NCBI RefSeq assembly: GCF_023159225.1
Contig: NC_063181.1
Span: forward strand, 23,710,073 to 23,774,072
Reading direction: 5' to 3'
Length of the DNA: 64,000 nucleotides
Source of the DNA: Perognathus longimembris pacificus
Lineage: Eukaryota > Chordata > Mammalia > Rodentia > Heteromyidae
Shown one piece after another: positions 20,401-30,602 of this stretch (position 1 is the stretch's first letter; every line of letters begins with the position of its first letter). The notes under the pieces were generated by a model. That model ran no database searches. It was given only the letters and a program-made list of their open reading frames with translations, and was not told the DNA's origin. Made by a program: the position numbers and the translations under genes.

Positions 20401-22368
20401 GTGACCCTAAAATAAAAGAGCCATTAAGACTAAGAAGATAGGAAGCTAAGAGTTGCTGATGTTTGCCTTTTCTAAGATTGTCCAAGGGTGTTATGTGAAA
20501 GTGAAGGTTATCATGTCGCTCTGGAGAGATCAAGCCATTGATTAAACTGCAAACAGAATTGGACTGTCATCTGTAAACTACTCATAGAACCTCATCAAGC
20601 TTTAGGGTTGGAGTTCAGCATGTCAAGACTTAATATAGATGAAATTTGAGTGGTATATGATCAGTAAATAAGAAACTTTTAGTAGACTCTAAAGTGGCCT
20701 TAAGTATTCCCGCCTATATAAAATACCGTTTATTATTAATTTAATTAAATTAACTTTTCTAATATACATAATTTTAAGGTTTTATGTTATTTGTTCTTTT
20801 CTAAGTGTACATTCATACTGGTCTTTGTATGGGGAATAAAGTTTTTCTTCTAGTAACAGTACTGGGGTTTAACACAGAGCCTCATGTTTGCTAGGCTGCC
20901 ACTCTCCTACTTGAGCCATGCCTCCAAGCTTACTCTTTGATGGCTATTTTGGAGTTGGAGTTTAGCAAACTTTTCTCCCTGGACTGGCCTTAAATTGTGA
21001 TCCTTAAGATCTCAGCCTCGGGGCTGGGGATATGGCCTAGTGGCAAGAGTGCTTACCTCATATACATGAGGCCCTGGGTTCAATTCCCCAGCACCACCTA
21101 TACAGAAAATGGCCAGAAGTGGCGCTGTGGCTCAAGTGGCAGAGTGCTAGCCTTGAGCAAAAAAAAGCCAGGGACAGTGCCCAGGCCCTGAGTCCAAGCC
21201 CCAGCACTGGCCAAAAAAACAAAAAAACAAACAAAAAAGATCTCAGCCTCCTGAGTAGTTAGGATTACAGGTATGAGCCATTGGCTTAGCAAGCAAGTTT
21301 TTTTTTTTGTGTGTGTGTTATTGTTGTTTGGTTGGGCTTTTTTTGTTTGTTTGTTTGTTTGTTTTTCTGCACCAGTCCTGGGGCTTGAATTCAGGGCCTG
21401 GGTGCTACCTCTGAGCCTTTTATTTTCTCAAGCCTAGTGCTTTGCCACAGCTCCACTTCAAGCTTTTTGATGGGTAATGGGAGATAAGATTCTCACAGAT
21501 TTTCTTGCCTGGGCTGGCTTAAAACTTCAATCCTGAGGAGCCAGGATTGTAGGCATGAGCTACTAGCACCCAGAAAACAATCAAGTTTTTAATGTGTATA
21601 TACTAGAGAGAATGTGGTTTTGTGCTTTGGATTAGTTGTAACTTTATGTTTGCTATATGTGCTAATACATATATTCTCTTCCTTTTCTTCTTTTTAGAAA
21701 CATTAAAGGAAATCGATGATGTCTATGAAAAATACAAGAAAGAAGATGATTCAAACCAGAAAAAACGCCTACAGCAGCATCTCCAGAGAGCATTAATCAA
21801 TAGTCAAGAATTGGGAGATGAAAAAATTCAGATTGTCACACAAATGCTTGAATTGGTGGAAAACCGAGCAAGACAAATGGAGTTACATTCACAGTGTTTC
21901 CAAGATCCTGCTGACAGTGAAAGAGCCTCAGATAAAGCAAAGATGGATTCTAACCAACCAGAAAGATCTTCAAGAAGACCCCGCAGACAGCGAACCAGTG
22001 AAAGCCGTGATTTGTGTCATATGACAAATGGGATTGAAGACTGTGATGATCAGCCACCTAAAGAAAAGAAATCCAAGTCAGCCAAGAAAAAGAAACGCTC
22101 TAAGGCCAAGCAGGAAAGGGAAACTTCACCTGTTGAGTTTGCAATAGATCCCAATGAACCTACATACTGTTTATGTAACCAAGTGTCTTATGGGGAAATG
22201 ATAGGATGTGACAATGAACAGTGTCCGATTGAATGGTTTCACTTTTCATGTGTTTCACTTACCTATAAACCAAAGGGGAAATGGTATTGCCCAAAGTGCA
22301 GGGGAGATAATGAGAAAACTATGGACAAAAGTACAGAAAAGACAAAAAAGGAAAGAAGATCGAGGTAG
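14966..22368 (+). CDS. ING2: ING2, inhibitor of growth protein 2 (two coding exons, intact)
   Basis: The CDS joins 14966..15137 and 21698..22368 (843 nt, 280 residues plus TAG), the length I recall for human ING2. ING2 is a nuclear chromatin reader: its PHD finger binds H3K4me3 and it is a subunit of Sin3A-HDAC1/2 complexes; it also responds to phosphatidylinositol 5-phosphate. Seen in the translation: a Q5 run at residues 4-8; the helical ING domain at about 25-130 (starting [20 protein letters not shown]); a basic nuclear-localisation stretch at about 175-195 ([16 protein letters not shown]); a PHD finger at about 212-261 with all eight zinc ligands (C215, C217, C228, C233, H239, C242, C255, C258) and the H3K4me3 cage residues Y214, M225 and W237; and a lysine/arginine-rich tail expected to bind phosphoinositide. 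The start codon was chosen by homology; position -3 is A. The intron is phase 1 with GT-AG ends. I see no frameshift or stop. Identification is by recalled family sequence, not by a search. Confidence 0.97.
15376..15440. repeat. (GT)n-(CG)n-(GT)n alternating purine-pyrimidine tract in ING2 intron 1
   Basis: GT units, then TACGCGCGCGCGCGCG, then GT units with one AGGGAT interruption. It starts about 240 bp after the exon 1 donor. Confidence 0.9.
16590..16735 (+). mobile_element. B1-Geo SINE remnant
   Basis: Joining segment TCTTACCTCCAATTAATCGT, Geo start AAAGCCAGAAATGGTGG, and a degraded end. Confidence 0.55.
16932..17043 (+). mobile_element. B1 SINE, monomeric
   Basis: GGGCCAGGCATGGTATTTTG and GACAGCCTGGGCTATATAGA followed by an A-rich tail. 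Confidence 0.75.
17165..17288 (-). mobile_element. B1 SINE fragment
   Basis: Antisense B1: CTCAACCTCCTGAGTAGTTT and GTGAGCCATCTGCACCTGGC. Confidence 0.6.
17379..17469. repeat. Compound (CT)n(CA)n(GA)n microsatellite
   Basis: (CT)11 at 17379-17400, (CA)13 to 17426, then GA-rich to 17469 with GGGAGGGA interruptions. Confidence 0.95.
17520..17725 (+). mobile_element. B1-Geo SINE
   Basis: Head ATATGGCTCACATCTGTAAT, joining segment ACTCCAATTAAACACC, Geo half ending CAAGCTCCAGGACTGGC. Confidence 0.75.
18334..18546 (-). mobile_element. IDL-Geo SINE in ING2 intron 1
   Basis: Minus-strand T run, Geo half and ID head ending CCATATCCCCCAGCCC. Flanks share TGAACTAAAA. Confidence 0.9.
18900..19260 (-). 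mobile_element. Old diverged SINE composite (B1-like)
   Basis: T run then TTGGCAGGCCTTGTGCTTGC, and two antisense B1-like ends (GTGATCTTCCCTATCTTGGC; AAGTAGCTGGGATCACATAT). Much more diverged than the other copies. Confidence 0.45.
19790..20155 (-). mobile_element. B1 SINE interrupted by an IDL-Geo SINE
   Basis: Antisense B1 with TTTTGAGACAGGTCTATGTA. It breaks in TGGCCTTGAACTCTT (19840-19854) and resumes at the second copy of that sequence (20069), ending CATTACAAGCATGCACCATT. Confidence 0.85.
19855..20068 (-). mobile_element. IDL-Geo SINE nested in a B1
   Basis: Perfect 15-bp duplication TGGCCTTGAACTCTT at 19840-19854 and 20069-20083. Confidence 0.93.
20845..21292 (-). mobile_element. B1-Geo SINE interrupted by a plus-strand IDL-Geo
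   Basis: Antisense Geo half from CAGTACTGGGGTTTAACACA. It breaks in AAGATCTCAGCCTC at 21006-21019 and resumes at 21237 to finish the antisense B1. Confidence 0.85.
21020..21236 (+). mobile_element. IDL-Geo SINE nested in a B1-Geo
   Basis: Perfect 14-bp duplication AAGATCTCAGCCTC at 21006-21019 and 21237-21250; tail of A runs with C interruptions. Confidence 0.93.
21341..21575 (-). mobile_element. B1-Geo SINE close to the ING2 exon 2 acceptor
   Basis: (GTTT)n tail, antisense Geo half (CACCAGTCCTGGGGCTTGAA), and antisense B1 ending AGGCATGAGCTACTAGCACC. It ends about 120 bp before the splice acceptor. Confidence 0.8.
21698..22368 (+). other. ING2: ING2 coding exon 2
   Basis: Encodes residues 58-280, including the rest of the ING domain, the nuclear-localisation region and the PHD finger. 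The acceptor follows a long pyrimidine tract ending TTCTTCTTTTTAG at 21697. A minus-oriented B1-Geo SINE ends only about 120 bp upstream of the acceptor. Confidence 0.95.
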
Positions 22369-22491
22369 TAAAGGTCATCCATATTTTAAAGGGTTATTTG
22401 TCTTTTATATAATTGGTTTACTTTCAGAAAATGTTTTAGGGTAAATGCATAAGACTATGCAATAATTTTTAATCATTAGTATTAATGGTGT

Positions 22492-22497
22492 ATTAAA
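22492..22497 (+). terminator. ING2: Candidate proximal poly(A) signal ATTAAA of ING2
   Basis: ATTAAA 124 bases after the stop, followed by GTTGTTGTACTTTGTCTGTG, a U/GU-rich downstream element at suitable spacing. It would give a very short 3' UTR. Confidence 0.45.
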
Positions 22498-23024
22498 AGT
22501 TGTTGTACTTTGTCTGTGACCTTAATTTTCTGCACTGAATTACCAAATATTTTAAACCAGGTAGTCACCTGATGAAAGGACCAGGGAAACAGGGAGAGAA
22601 CGGTGTGAACATTATAAAAATTTCACAAACCATGCCTATTTCATTTTCACTTTAAACACCAGTGCTGTTTTTTGGGTAAACACAAAAGTTTTGCTAACAG
22701 TTTAGTTCTATGTGCTTAAAAAATTTAGATATAGTTGAATTTCTTTGAAAGTATTGAATAATCTTGGGTAATTTGAATATGACACTATTCTCTTTAGAGC
22801 TGCTTTTTTGCCTAGCCCCATTTATACATATACTTGTTAATCTCTAGTCTTCCAGAAATTTATGGAACTAGGGATAAAAATAATTTGGGATCCAAGTGGA
22901 ATAATGTGCTCTTATTAGAGTATTTGCTGCTGTCTTTTCCTTAGTAGCATTTTGATACACTGTCAGTATCCCATTTGTAAATGCCTTCCTGCTTCTCAAA
23001 ATAGATACATTTAATCTAGGGCTT

Positions 23025-23030
23025 AATAAA
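23025..23030 (+). terminator. ING2: Candidate distal poly(A) signal AATAAA of ING2
   Basis: Canonical AATAAA about 660 bases after the stop, followed directly by TTTTGTGTTATGTTGGTTT, a GU-rich downstream element. It is the best candidate for the main 3' end. Confidence 0.55.
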
Positions 23031-23059
23031 TTTTGTGTTATGTTGGTTTAATTGGGACA

Positions 23060-24150
23060 GGTGAGTAGGATACCAAAAATGTTGCCATTGGCTTGTATTG
23101 GCAAATTTTGGATTATTTACTATCATGGCTCAAGGTTGAACAACTCAAAAATGCATCTTAATAGTTTTGTTAGGGAATATAGTTCATTTCTGTCCCAATC
23201 AGTGATTATACATTATTTTAAATAATAGTGTATTTACCTTCTTAACTTTCTGGTATTGGTGCTGTTTGATGTTTTCATGTTTAATGAACTAATTTCATTA
23301 TAACAATGCAATTAATAATGTATTTTGTAAATTGAATTGCAAGATTCTAATATTTTAAGAGTAAGCATTCTAATGGATATATGTCCATGTGTCTGGAGTT
23401 TTGTTTGGAAGGGGCAGTTTAGCTTGACTAGTCCTTTAAGTCCCTGTGTAACATTCTTTTATTTCTCATACCATTTTAATCTGATGACCTTGATTCTTTT
23501 TGATTAACATGTGAAATATCCTATCTTATTTGGAAAAAAAAATGTTTTTTCTCTTCTAGCTTTCCTGTGTGACTTTGAGGCACATCATTTTACCTCGTCT
23601 GAGTGTCAAGTCATTTACCTATAAAATATGAATTGGCTAAATATCTCCAAGGTTCTTTTGAGTTAGACTTGTGCTGTAGTGAAGGATTTTAATAATGAAA
23701 TGGTTTTTCTCTTTTGTTTATGTTGTCCATTCTGCTGTCTGAAGATGAAGGTGAGCTAACAGTTGGGTAAACGCACAATATTAACTTCTGTCTTAAAGAT
23801 ATTTTAATTGGTTATTAGAGCTAGTTGGTGATGTTATTTCTGAAGCAAGAAACATTAGTATGATTAGGAATTAACTTATATCCAAGTGTAAAGAAACCCC
23901 TTTCCTTCTTGAATGTAGCATTTTGTTTCATTGATAAAGGGCTTGTTCCTAGAGTGAGCTATTTAACTGATACCATTAAGAAGCAGTGTGAGGCAAAGAC
24001 CCTCCCCCCCACAAACCCTAAGTTACCTACCTCTTTTTCATACATCAGTTTGTCTCAGCATATGGAAGGGAAAAAACAAAACACTAACTGAAATGCCAAA
24101 GTTTGATTTATACTTTGATAGGCAAACAAACATAGAATATCCTGGAAGAT
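23060..24150. other. Downstream flank of ING2
   Basis: AT-rich with one MIR-like remnant (23560-23665); could include an extended 3' UTR, but no later AATAAA with a strong downstream element was noted. Confidence 0.4.
23560..23665 (+). mobile_element. MIR-type ancient SINE
   Basis: CCTGTGTGACTTTGAGGCAC, then TACCTCGTCTGAGTGTCAAG and ACCTATAAAATATGAAT, the order of the MIR core (matched from memory). Confidence 0.65.
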
Positions 24151-24186
24151 GTGCTCCTAATGTTTTTATTTTTTGTTTGGTTTTGG

Positions 24187-24385
24187 TTTTTTTTGCCAGT
24201 CCTGGGGCTTGAACTGAGGGCCTGAGCACTGTCCCTTGCTTCTTTCTGTTCAAGGATAGCACTCTGCCACCTGAGCCACAGCGCCACTTTAGGCTTTTTC
24301 TATATACATGGTGCTGAGGAATCAAACCCAGGGCTTCATGTATACGAGACGAGCACTTTACCACTAGGCCATATTCCCAGCCCCA
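24187..24385 (-). mobile_element. IDL-Geo SINE, diverged
   Basis: Antisense GCCAGTCCTGGGGCTTGAAC to CCATATTCCCAGCCCC. Flanks share CTCCTAATG/CTCCTAGTG with TTTTTA. Confidence 0.85.
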
Positions 24386-24835
24386 CTCCTAGTGTTTTTA
24401 ACAGCCCTTTTTAACGAATTTCCTTTAGTTTTCTGCAATATATGGGAAATAGAAGTCTTAAATTCATATATAATATTACAATGGAGAGTACTTTCTTTTG
24501 TTAAGTATTCTAAATCTCATTTATCATATAGTTACCAACTCTATTCCAGTGGTTTATCTTAGATTGGAATTACCTCAGATTCAGCAATTATGACGTAATA
24601 CATTTGGAATGTGACATAAGTATTAGAAATTCTAAACAGCCCTCCTTCTAATGTACAGACTCCCATTTTAGAGTACAGGGATATTTTGGAACCACTGCCC
24701 CTTGTTGAAAATTGGTAATAGATTCTCAACATCCAGATTTATGTAACTGGAGCACATATAATAAGTGCATATACATACACAACAATTTTATCTCCTACCT
24801 CTGCAGTTCTACCGTCAATACTTGAATACTCCATA

Positions 24836-25470
24836 CTTGAGTGCTATGTGCATCAGGCACTGTTTAACATGGCTGTGGTATAAAAAGTAAAAAGCTCCTG
24901 CTTGTGGATCCTAGTGGAAGAGTCAAATGTATATATTGTCAGGTGACTTATATGCTAAAATGCAAGTAAAACAGTAGATAGATGGAGAATGAAATGGGGG
25001 TGAGTATTGAATGTGATTAAAGAATATCCTAGAGCAGAAATAAGGAAATGAAATAGGCAAAGCTTTTGGGGTAGAACAAACTTAAAGCAGAGTGTTAGCG
25101 TTCATTGTGGAAGGAACAAGGGAAGTAGGCTCTGTCTGGGAAGCCATGGGAAATTTGGCAAGCCATTGAAGGGTTGTGAGCCATGGTCTGATTTATATTT
25201 GAAGATCATACTTGATACTGTGTACAAAATTATGGGCAGCATAGACAGAAATAGAGAAAATACTAAAACCGGCACCAAAAAATACTGATGGCTTAAATTT
25301 CGGTGGTTAGAAATGGAAATGATGTGTAATGATAGGTCTCTGTTTTAAAGACACAGCCACCAAGACTCAGGCCCAGGAATTAGAAAACAAAGTGATGACA
25401 ACTTAGGTTTTTGGTCTGAGGGGAAATTAAAGTTTCTGTTCTGTGCATGTTTTGAGATGCCTCTCCAATT
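24836..25470 (-). mobile_element. L2 LINE remnant (antisense)
   Basis: GTGCATCAGGCACTGTTTAA, then AAGCCATTGAAGGGTTGTGA, GGTCTGATTTATATTTGAAG and TTAGGTTTTTGGTCTGAGG follow the order of an antisense L2 3' region (recalled consensus). Confidence 0.65.
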
Positions 25471-25544
25471 TCTAGAATACACCATGGAATCCTATTTATA
25501 ACAAGTTGAAGGAAGAGAGAGGCAATAGCCATTGGAGAGTCTGT

Positions 25545-25730
25545 CTATCAGTGGTGTTTAAATGAATTCGTGCCTCTCCAAGCTTTTATGCACGGGTCAT
25601 CTCAATTTGTTAAATACAGATTCTGGTTAAATAGATACGGTGTGGGCACTGAGATTCTGCATTTCCAAAAAATTTGCTCTTGCTGCTGCTGCTCAGAACT
25701 CTGCATTTTGAGTGGCAACGAGGTATGTAG
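25545..25730 (+). mobile_element. MER5-like hAT-Charlie DNA transposon fossil
   Basis: CAGTGGTGTTTAAATG, then ATACAGATTCTGGTTAAATA, GAGATTCTGCATTTCCAAAA, GCTGCTGCTGCTC and TTTTGAGTGGCAACG match the MER5A layout as I recall it. Confidence 0.65.
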
Positions 25731-25867
25731 AGAGGAGTCCATCCTGGGTACTGCAACCCTTGTAATAGGAGCCAGCAAAGGAGCCTTTGAAGAGCTCACA
25801 GAACCAAAAACAAACAAAAAACACGGTTTAACAGACACAAGAAAGGGCTTAAAAAGCGAATCATCTG

Positions 25868-26115
25868 CCAGGTGCCAGTGGCTCATACCTGTAATTCTAG
25901 CTACTCAGGTGGGCTGAGCTCTGAGGATGGCAGTTCAAAGCCAATCTAGGCAGGAAAGTCTGCAAAACTCTTTTATTTCCAGTTAACCACCAAAAGAGAA
26001 AAGAAAAAAAAGCTGAAAGTGGAAGAACTGTGGTTTCCAGTGATAGAGCACTAGACTACCATAAAATCTTAGGGACAGCAGACGTCCAGGCCCTGAATTT
26101 GAGCCCCCAAACAGA
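25868..26115 (+). mobile_element. B1-Geo SINE
   Basis: Head GCCAGGTGCCAGTGGCTCAT, A-rich joining segment, diverged Geo half ending CAGGCCCTGAATTTGAGC. Confidence 0.78.
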
Positions 26116-26284
26116 TCCACACACCAAAAAGGAAACTGTCAACTCATTCATAAACAAATTAACATGATCCTTGAGTTTAGAAAGGAGCAACATTTGGGAG
26201 AATGGAAGACTACTTGCAGATTTAGAATAGGGACTGAAGTGCTATGTACAACAAGCGCTAATGTGAAAGATGGGAGCAGTTCAC

Positions 26285-26440
26285 TTACCCACTCACTCAA
26301 ATACTGTTTCTGTAATTGCAAGGCATTATCTTAGGTACTGGATATAAAACAGCAACTGAAGACAATCTGACCTGCTAGTGCTTAGGCCATGGGGTGTATG
26401 GGAGAAAATGCAGATAGGTTACTAAATTCAGTACTGGGAA
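26285..26440 (-). mobile_element. L2 3'-end remnant (antisense)
   Basis: ACTCACTCAAATACTGTTTC, then CATTATCTTAGGTACTGGAT and ACAGCAACTGAAGACAAT match the antisense L2 tail pattern. Confidence 0.5.
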
Positions 26441-26954
26441 CATGAGATTTACTGATTCCACTTTGCTGGATAGGAGATGGTGGAAGTCTGTAGGATTAGA
26501 GGTGTGTGTGTGTGAGATGTCACGTAGGCAACTGAATAGCCCAGGAATATCAGAAGTATGGGCAAGCTAGTAGTTTTGGTCATAACTTGAAATAAGTTAA
26601 TAGCTCATTCTCTTTCCTGGATGAAGGTATCTTTTAAGTAAAGATAAGCATTTAAAATTACTTTAGCTTTCAAAATCCCTCAAAGCAAGAAAAATTGCAT
26701 CTCTTCATTCTCTTTATATATGTACAGAGGTGGCTTCCTCCAAGGGTTCTGTCCTTGTCCTGTACAGAACAGAGAGACAAGTCAGCAAGGGGCACTTGGT
26801 ATAAAAGAGTTGGGTAGTGCTTCCCCTCTCTGAATTCCACACTTAGACTTGAAAAAGTTCAAGGTTTGTTTTAGATAATGTGTGTGTTGTTTGGAATTAC
26901 CTCTGCTATGGTTGCTTAAACTATACATCAGAGAAATGATGACTCCTAACCTTT

Positions 26955-27075
26955 GCTGTTGCCACAGGGAAATGCTTGAGTTGGGACTCAGCGGGCCTGT
27001 CTGAGTTAGGTCAGGTCACTGTCCTCCTTGGCCTGCGTTCTGTTGAGATGAAAAATGACTTAGTAAAATGATAAC
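26955..27075 (+). mobile_element. Possible MIR remnant
   Basis: TGGGACTCAGCGGGCCTGTC, AGGTCAGGTCACTGTCCTCC and TGAGATGAAAAATGACTTAG loosely follow the MIR core. Weak. Confidence 0.35.
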
Positions 27076-27217
27076 CTAAACATGGCTATTTTGTTTCTGA
27101 ATGAGGAAGCTGAGGGAAAGATTTCAATCACAAATGTAGTTTATAAAATATCTTTCAATCTGTGTAAATGGTTACTAGACTTAAAAATATATATACAGCT
27201 TGAAGTCACTCGAGTTC

Positions 27218-27380
27218 TTGCTTGGCTTTCTTGCTCAAATCTGGTTGGTCAGTGCTCTACCACTTGAGTCATGGCTCCACTTTTGGATTTGTCTGGCAGG
27301 GCTGGCATTGAACCTTAATCTTCAGATCTCAGCCTCCTGAGTAGCAATAATTATAGGCATGAAACATGGGCCCTGGCTAG
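27218..27380 (-). mobile_element. B1-Geo SINE, truncated
   Basis: TGCTCTACCACTTGAGTCAT, then antisense B1 TCTCAGCCTCCTGAGTAGCA. Confidence 0.7.
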
Positions 27381-28839
27381 TTTCTAGATCTTAAAGTAGA
27401 ATTTTCTAAACATTAGATACTATAGAAAAATCTGAAGAGGTTTGACCACAAACACTTAAGAAAATTAGTACTACTATTATGCATAGATTGCAGATTACCT
27501 TAAACTATGGTGAAAATAAAGTCGTGATACTAAACTCTGACCAGCTAGGATTACCCGTGAAAACATAGGTGCAACATCTACCCTTCATTAGAAGGCATGA
27601 TTAGTAAATTATCAAAAGGATTTAAACATAATTCTCTTGAAAATGTTTACCATCCTATTCATTTTAAGAAACAGCAACAGAAAACTAACCACTGAAGTTT
27701 TTTTTTTTATCTCAATATGAAAATACTGCCATTTGTGAATTTAAAGGTGTGTCTAGTCTTATAAGACTTTGGTAAGCATTACTGAACAGCATCATGTCTA
27801 TAAGCTTTATATAACTGATCAGAAGCTACTTTCCTGACCCATAAGATTTCTAGTCTTGTCTGTTCTGGTCTAGGATTGAAAAAAAAAAAGAAGCCCCTCC
27901 AGTGTCTTTGAGAACAGACTTCCTGGATCAGCATTGCTTTGGGTCCAGTATTCCAGGCCTGAAAAAATCTTGAACGTTACCCAGATAACTTCCTGATTTA
28001 TCATTCTCTATCATAACATTTTTTATTATTACAAATCAGTTTCAGTTACCTTACATATTAGACAATGAGTCCATATCTTCTCTAAGAACTGGAGGAATGA
28101 GTTTTTTGTTTTTTTAGTATAGCAGGGTGTTTTGGTACTTTAGATAGTTGTGTACCTGTCAGCACTAAAGTATTCTTTTAGCTTTTAAGAGTAGTGAGTA
28201 AAATCTGACTTGTTTTCTTACCTAGGTCCTTAACTTTTTTTTGACATATGAGAGGGCATAAACTCATTTAATGTCTTCATCCTTATGACACAGCACCATG
28301 CTGTGACATATACAGGAATATCCCTAAATTCTTCAGTATGGAGGGAACTTTAAATGCCTCTGTACTTCTAATTGTTTTTAAACAAATTTGGTTATTTAAA
28401 ATTTTCTTGTTCTTCAAAAACTGCTTAGTAGTGTATATTCCTCCTGTTATTGTCAGCAAGGCATCTAGCTCAGGAAAAGGTAAGATATGAGAGGATCTAG
28501 TGTTAGAGCTTCCGTGTGTGTGGGTTTTTCTTTTTCTTAAGTAGGTAGATTGGTGGGGGGGTGGGGGTAGGGAGGGTTTCTACCCTGTTCATGACTGCTC
28601 AGATACAGTGTTTTGCTACATCCTCTCACCAGCAGCATGTAATAACTTCGACCAGGCCTTCCTTATAACTACACTCACCTCAGAAACGTGCCATAGAGAA
28701 TAACTGCATAGGCCAACTGATGAGTGTTCTTTTCAGGTGCTCATGGTTTAGATTAACAGTATGGAATCCAGTGGGAAGTAATGAGTTTGGATCTAGGAAA
28801 GAATGCAAAAGTAAGTGTACAGTATTTTCCAACTTGTTT
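27381..28839. other. Intergenic, nothing recognised
   Basis: AT-rich, with a G-rich low-complexity run at about 28552-28578. Confidence 0.5.
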
Positions 28840-29068
28840 TTTTGTCTGGTGTGGTGGGACTTGGGCTTGGCCTGGGCATTGTCCCTGAGCTCTTCAGTTC
28901 AAGGCTAGTGCTCTACCACTTTGAGCCACAGAACCGCTTTTGGTTTTCTGGTGGTTAATTGAAGATAAGAGTCTCACAGACTTTCCTGCCTGGGTTGGCT
29001 TTGAACTGCAATCCTCATATCTCAGCCTTCTGAGAAGCTATTATTACAGGCATGAGCCACTGGCGCCT
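28840..29068 (-). mobile_element. B1-Geo SINE
   Basis: Antisense Geo half, joining segment GGTTAATTGAAGATAAGAGT and antisense B1 ending ATGAGCCACTGGCGCC. Confidence 0.8.
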
Positions 29069-29073
29069 TTTAA

Positions 29074-29076
<3 letters not shown>

Positions 29077-29112
<36 letters not shown>

Positions 29113-29130
29113 TGTGTGTGTATGTGTATG
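29077..29130. repeat. (GA)n(GT)n compound microsatellite
   Basis: (GA)17 to 29110 followed by (TG)n; it abuts the 5' end of the preceding minus-strand SINE. Confidence 0.95.
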
Positions 29131-30147
29131 CACACGTGCCTTCCTGAGATAAACATAAATCTAAGCAGAAAATTTCCTCTGTTCATTAGAGTACATTTCA
29201 TTTGGGGGTTACAAAAGTTCACTTTATCATTTTGAACAAAGTAAATTCTCACAGTAATTATAAAGCACTGTAGCAAAAAAAGGTGAGGATTAAGATATCC
29301 TTCAGTTTTGGCCAAAAAAAAAGATTATAACAGTATAAGCCATGACATGGAGTATTCCAGGGAATAACATGCATCTATACTAGTTACTTGAGGATAATTC
29401 TCACTAAATTTAGAGGTGTAATTTAAAGGAGTTGACAATCCAGTCCTTTGATAATTTCACAATGTAAAATAAGGAAACTACCATGGCGAGTAGAGAGGTA
29501 TCTAAGTATGTCCTAAGTGTGTCATATTAAAATTAATCTTTAATTAGACTCCTCTTTCTTTTAGTAATATGCTGAATTATCTGGAGTTGAAGGATTAAAT
29601 TTCATTATTTTAGGTTAATAAGAATTGGGCTGGGGAACCTCAGTAAAGGATTTCTGTTTAAAGAAATGGGAGGGAGGGAAGGACTTTGAGCAAGTTGACA
29701 GTACCTGCTTCTGTACCTCAACAAGTGGCTAATCCAGCGAATTGCAAGTAGTAGGTAAAGGTAGATTTTTGTATTCATTGATATGCACAACTAAAGCAGA
29801 TGATTTTGTTTTGTTTTAATTTTTGCCAGATACTTGCATCTTTGTTTTACTTGTTATTCTCCAGGAGATCTCTACTACCAAGGGGCAAGGGGAAAAAATA
29901 CAAAAGAGAATCTTACCATACATCGTCATTTGTAAATAATCACCCATCACAAGCTGAGTGTCATTTGTTTCCTTGATATATTTTCCCACACAGACCTGCC
30001 TTGTATTGACTTTTGGTATTGATATAATAAAGGTAGTATACGTCGAATGTGAAAAAGTAAGTTGCAGAAGCATGTCCTGTGGAACTAGAAGAACATTCCT
30101 TTGAAAGTCAGGCAACATCCTCTGGCCTGGGGTGCGGTCATGCCCCA

Positions 30148-30285
30148 AACTAGAGTTTCCCAAAGTGTTCTATGGGTCCTGGAGTGACAGGCCTGGAAAG
30201 TCATATAGTTTGTACATCCCTCCTCTGAGGGAGTCCAAAAGTACATACATATGTTAGCATTTTGAGAAACATTACCATATTTCTC
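30148..30285. mobile_element. Possible MER20-like hAT fossil
   Basis: AGAGTTTCCCAAAGTGTTCT at one end and ATTTTGAGAAACATTACC at the other resemble MER20-type terminal inverted repeats. Identification from memory, weak. Confidence 0.35.
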
Positions 30286-30402
30286 CCTGTTAAAAATCTG
30301 GGAGAAGTAGAGTGAAGCTAAGAATATTGTGCCAAACTCATGAAGGGGTGGATCACATCCAAATATATGCAGTAATCATGAAGGACCTCTCTTTTCTTGT
30401 TG

Positions 30403-30602
30403 TTTTGTTTTTTGCCAGTCCTGGGGCTTGGACTCAGGGCCTGAGCACTGTCCCTGGTTTCTTTTTGCTCAAAGTTAGCACTCTGCCTCTTGAGCTACAG
30501 GGCCACTTCCAGCTTTTTCTGGTTATGTGGTGCTGAGGAATCGAACCCAGGGCTTCATGCATACTATTCAAGCACTCTACCGCTAAGCCACATTCCCAGC
30601 CC
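30403..30602 (-). mobile_element. IDL-Geo SINE, diverged
   Basis: Antisense GCCAGTCCTGGGGCTTGGAC to CCACATTCCCAGCCCT. Flanks share AGGACCTC. Confidence 0.85.

Larger units (their letters stand above)
17726..20844. other. ING2 intron sequence between SINEs
   Basis: Non-repeat stretches 17726-18333, 18547-18899, 19262-19789 and 20157-20844 show no exon-like or regulatory feature I can support. Confidence 0.5.
15138..21697 (+). other. ING2: ING2 intron 1 (6,560 bp, phase 1)
   Basis: GT-AG intron. The first 1.1 kb is GC-rich CpG-island sequence with a GT/CG alternating tract. The remainder holds at least ten SINEs in both orientations, two of them nested, and a CT/CA/GA compound microsatellite. 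I find no additional exon-like ORF in it. Confidence 0.9.
22369..23060 (+). other. ING2: ING2 3' untranslated region (extent inferred)
   Basis: AT-rich sequence with no recognisable repeat between the stop codon and two candidate poly(A) signals. The SINE-free state, unlike the flanks, fits a transcribed 3' UTR. The true end depends on which signal is used. Confidence 0.6.

Noticed and set aside
25570..25917. 115-codon ORF
   Set aside because: Covers a MER5-like fossil and the start of a B1-Geo SINE; no coding features.
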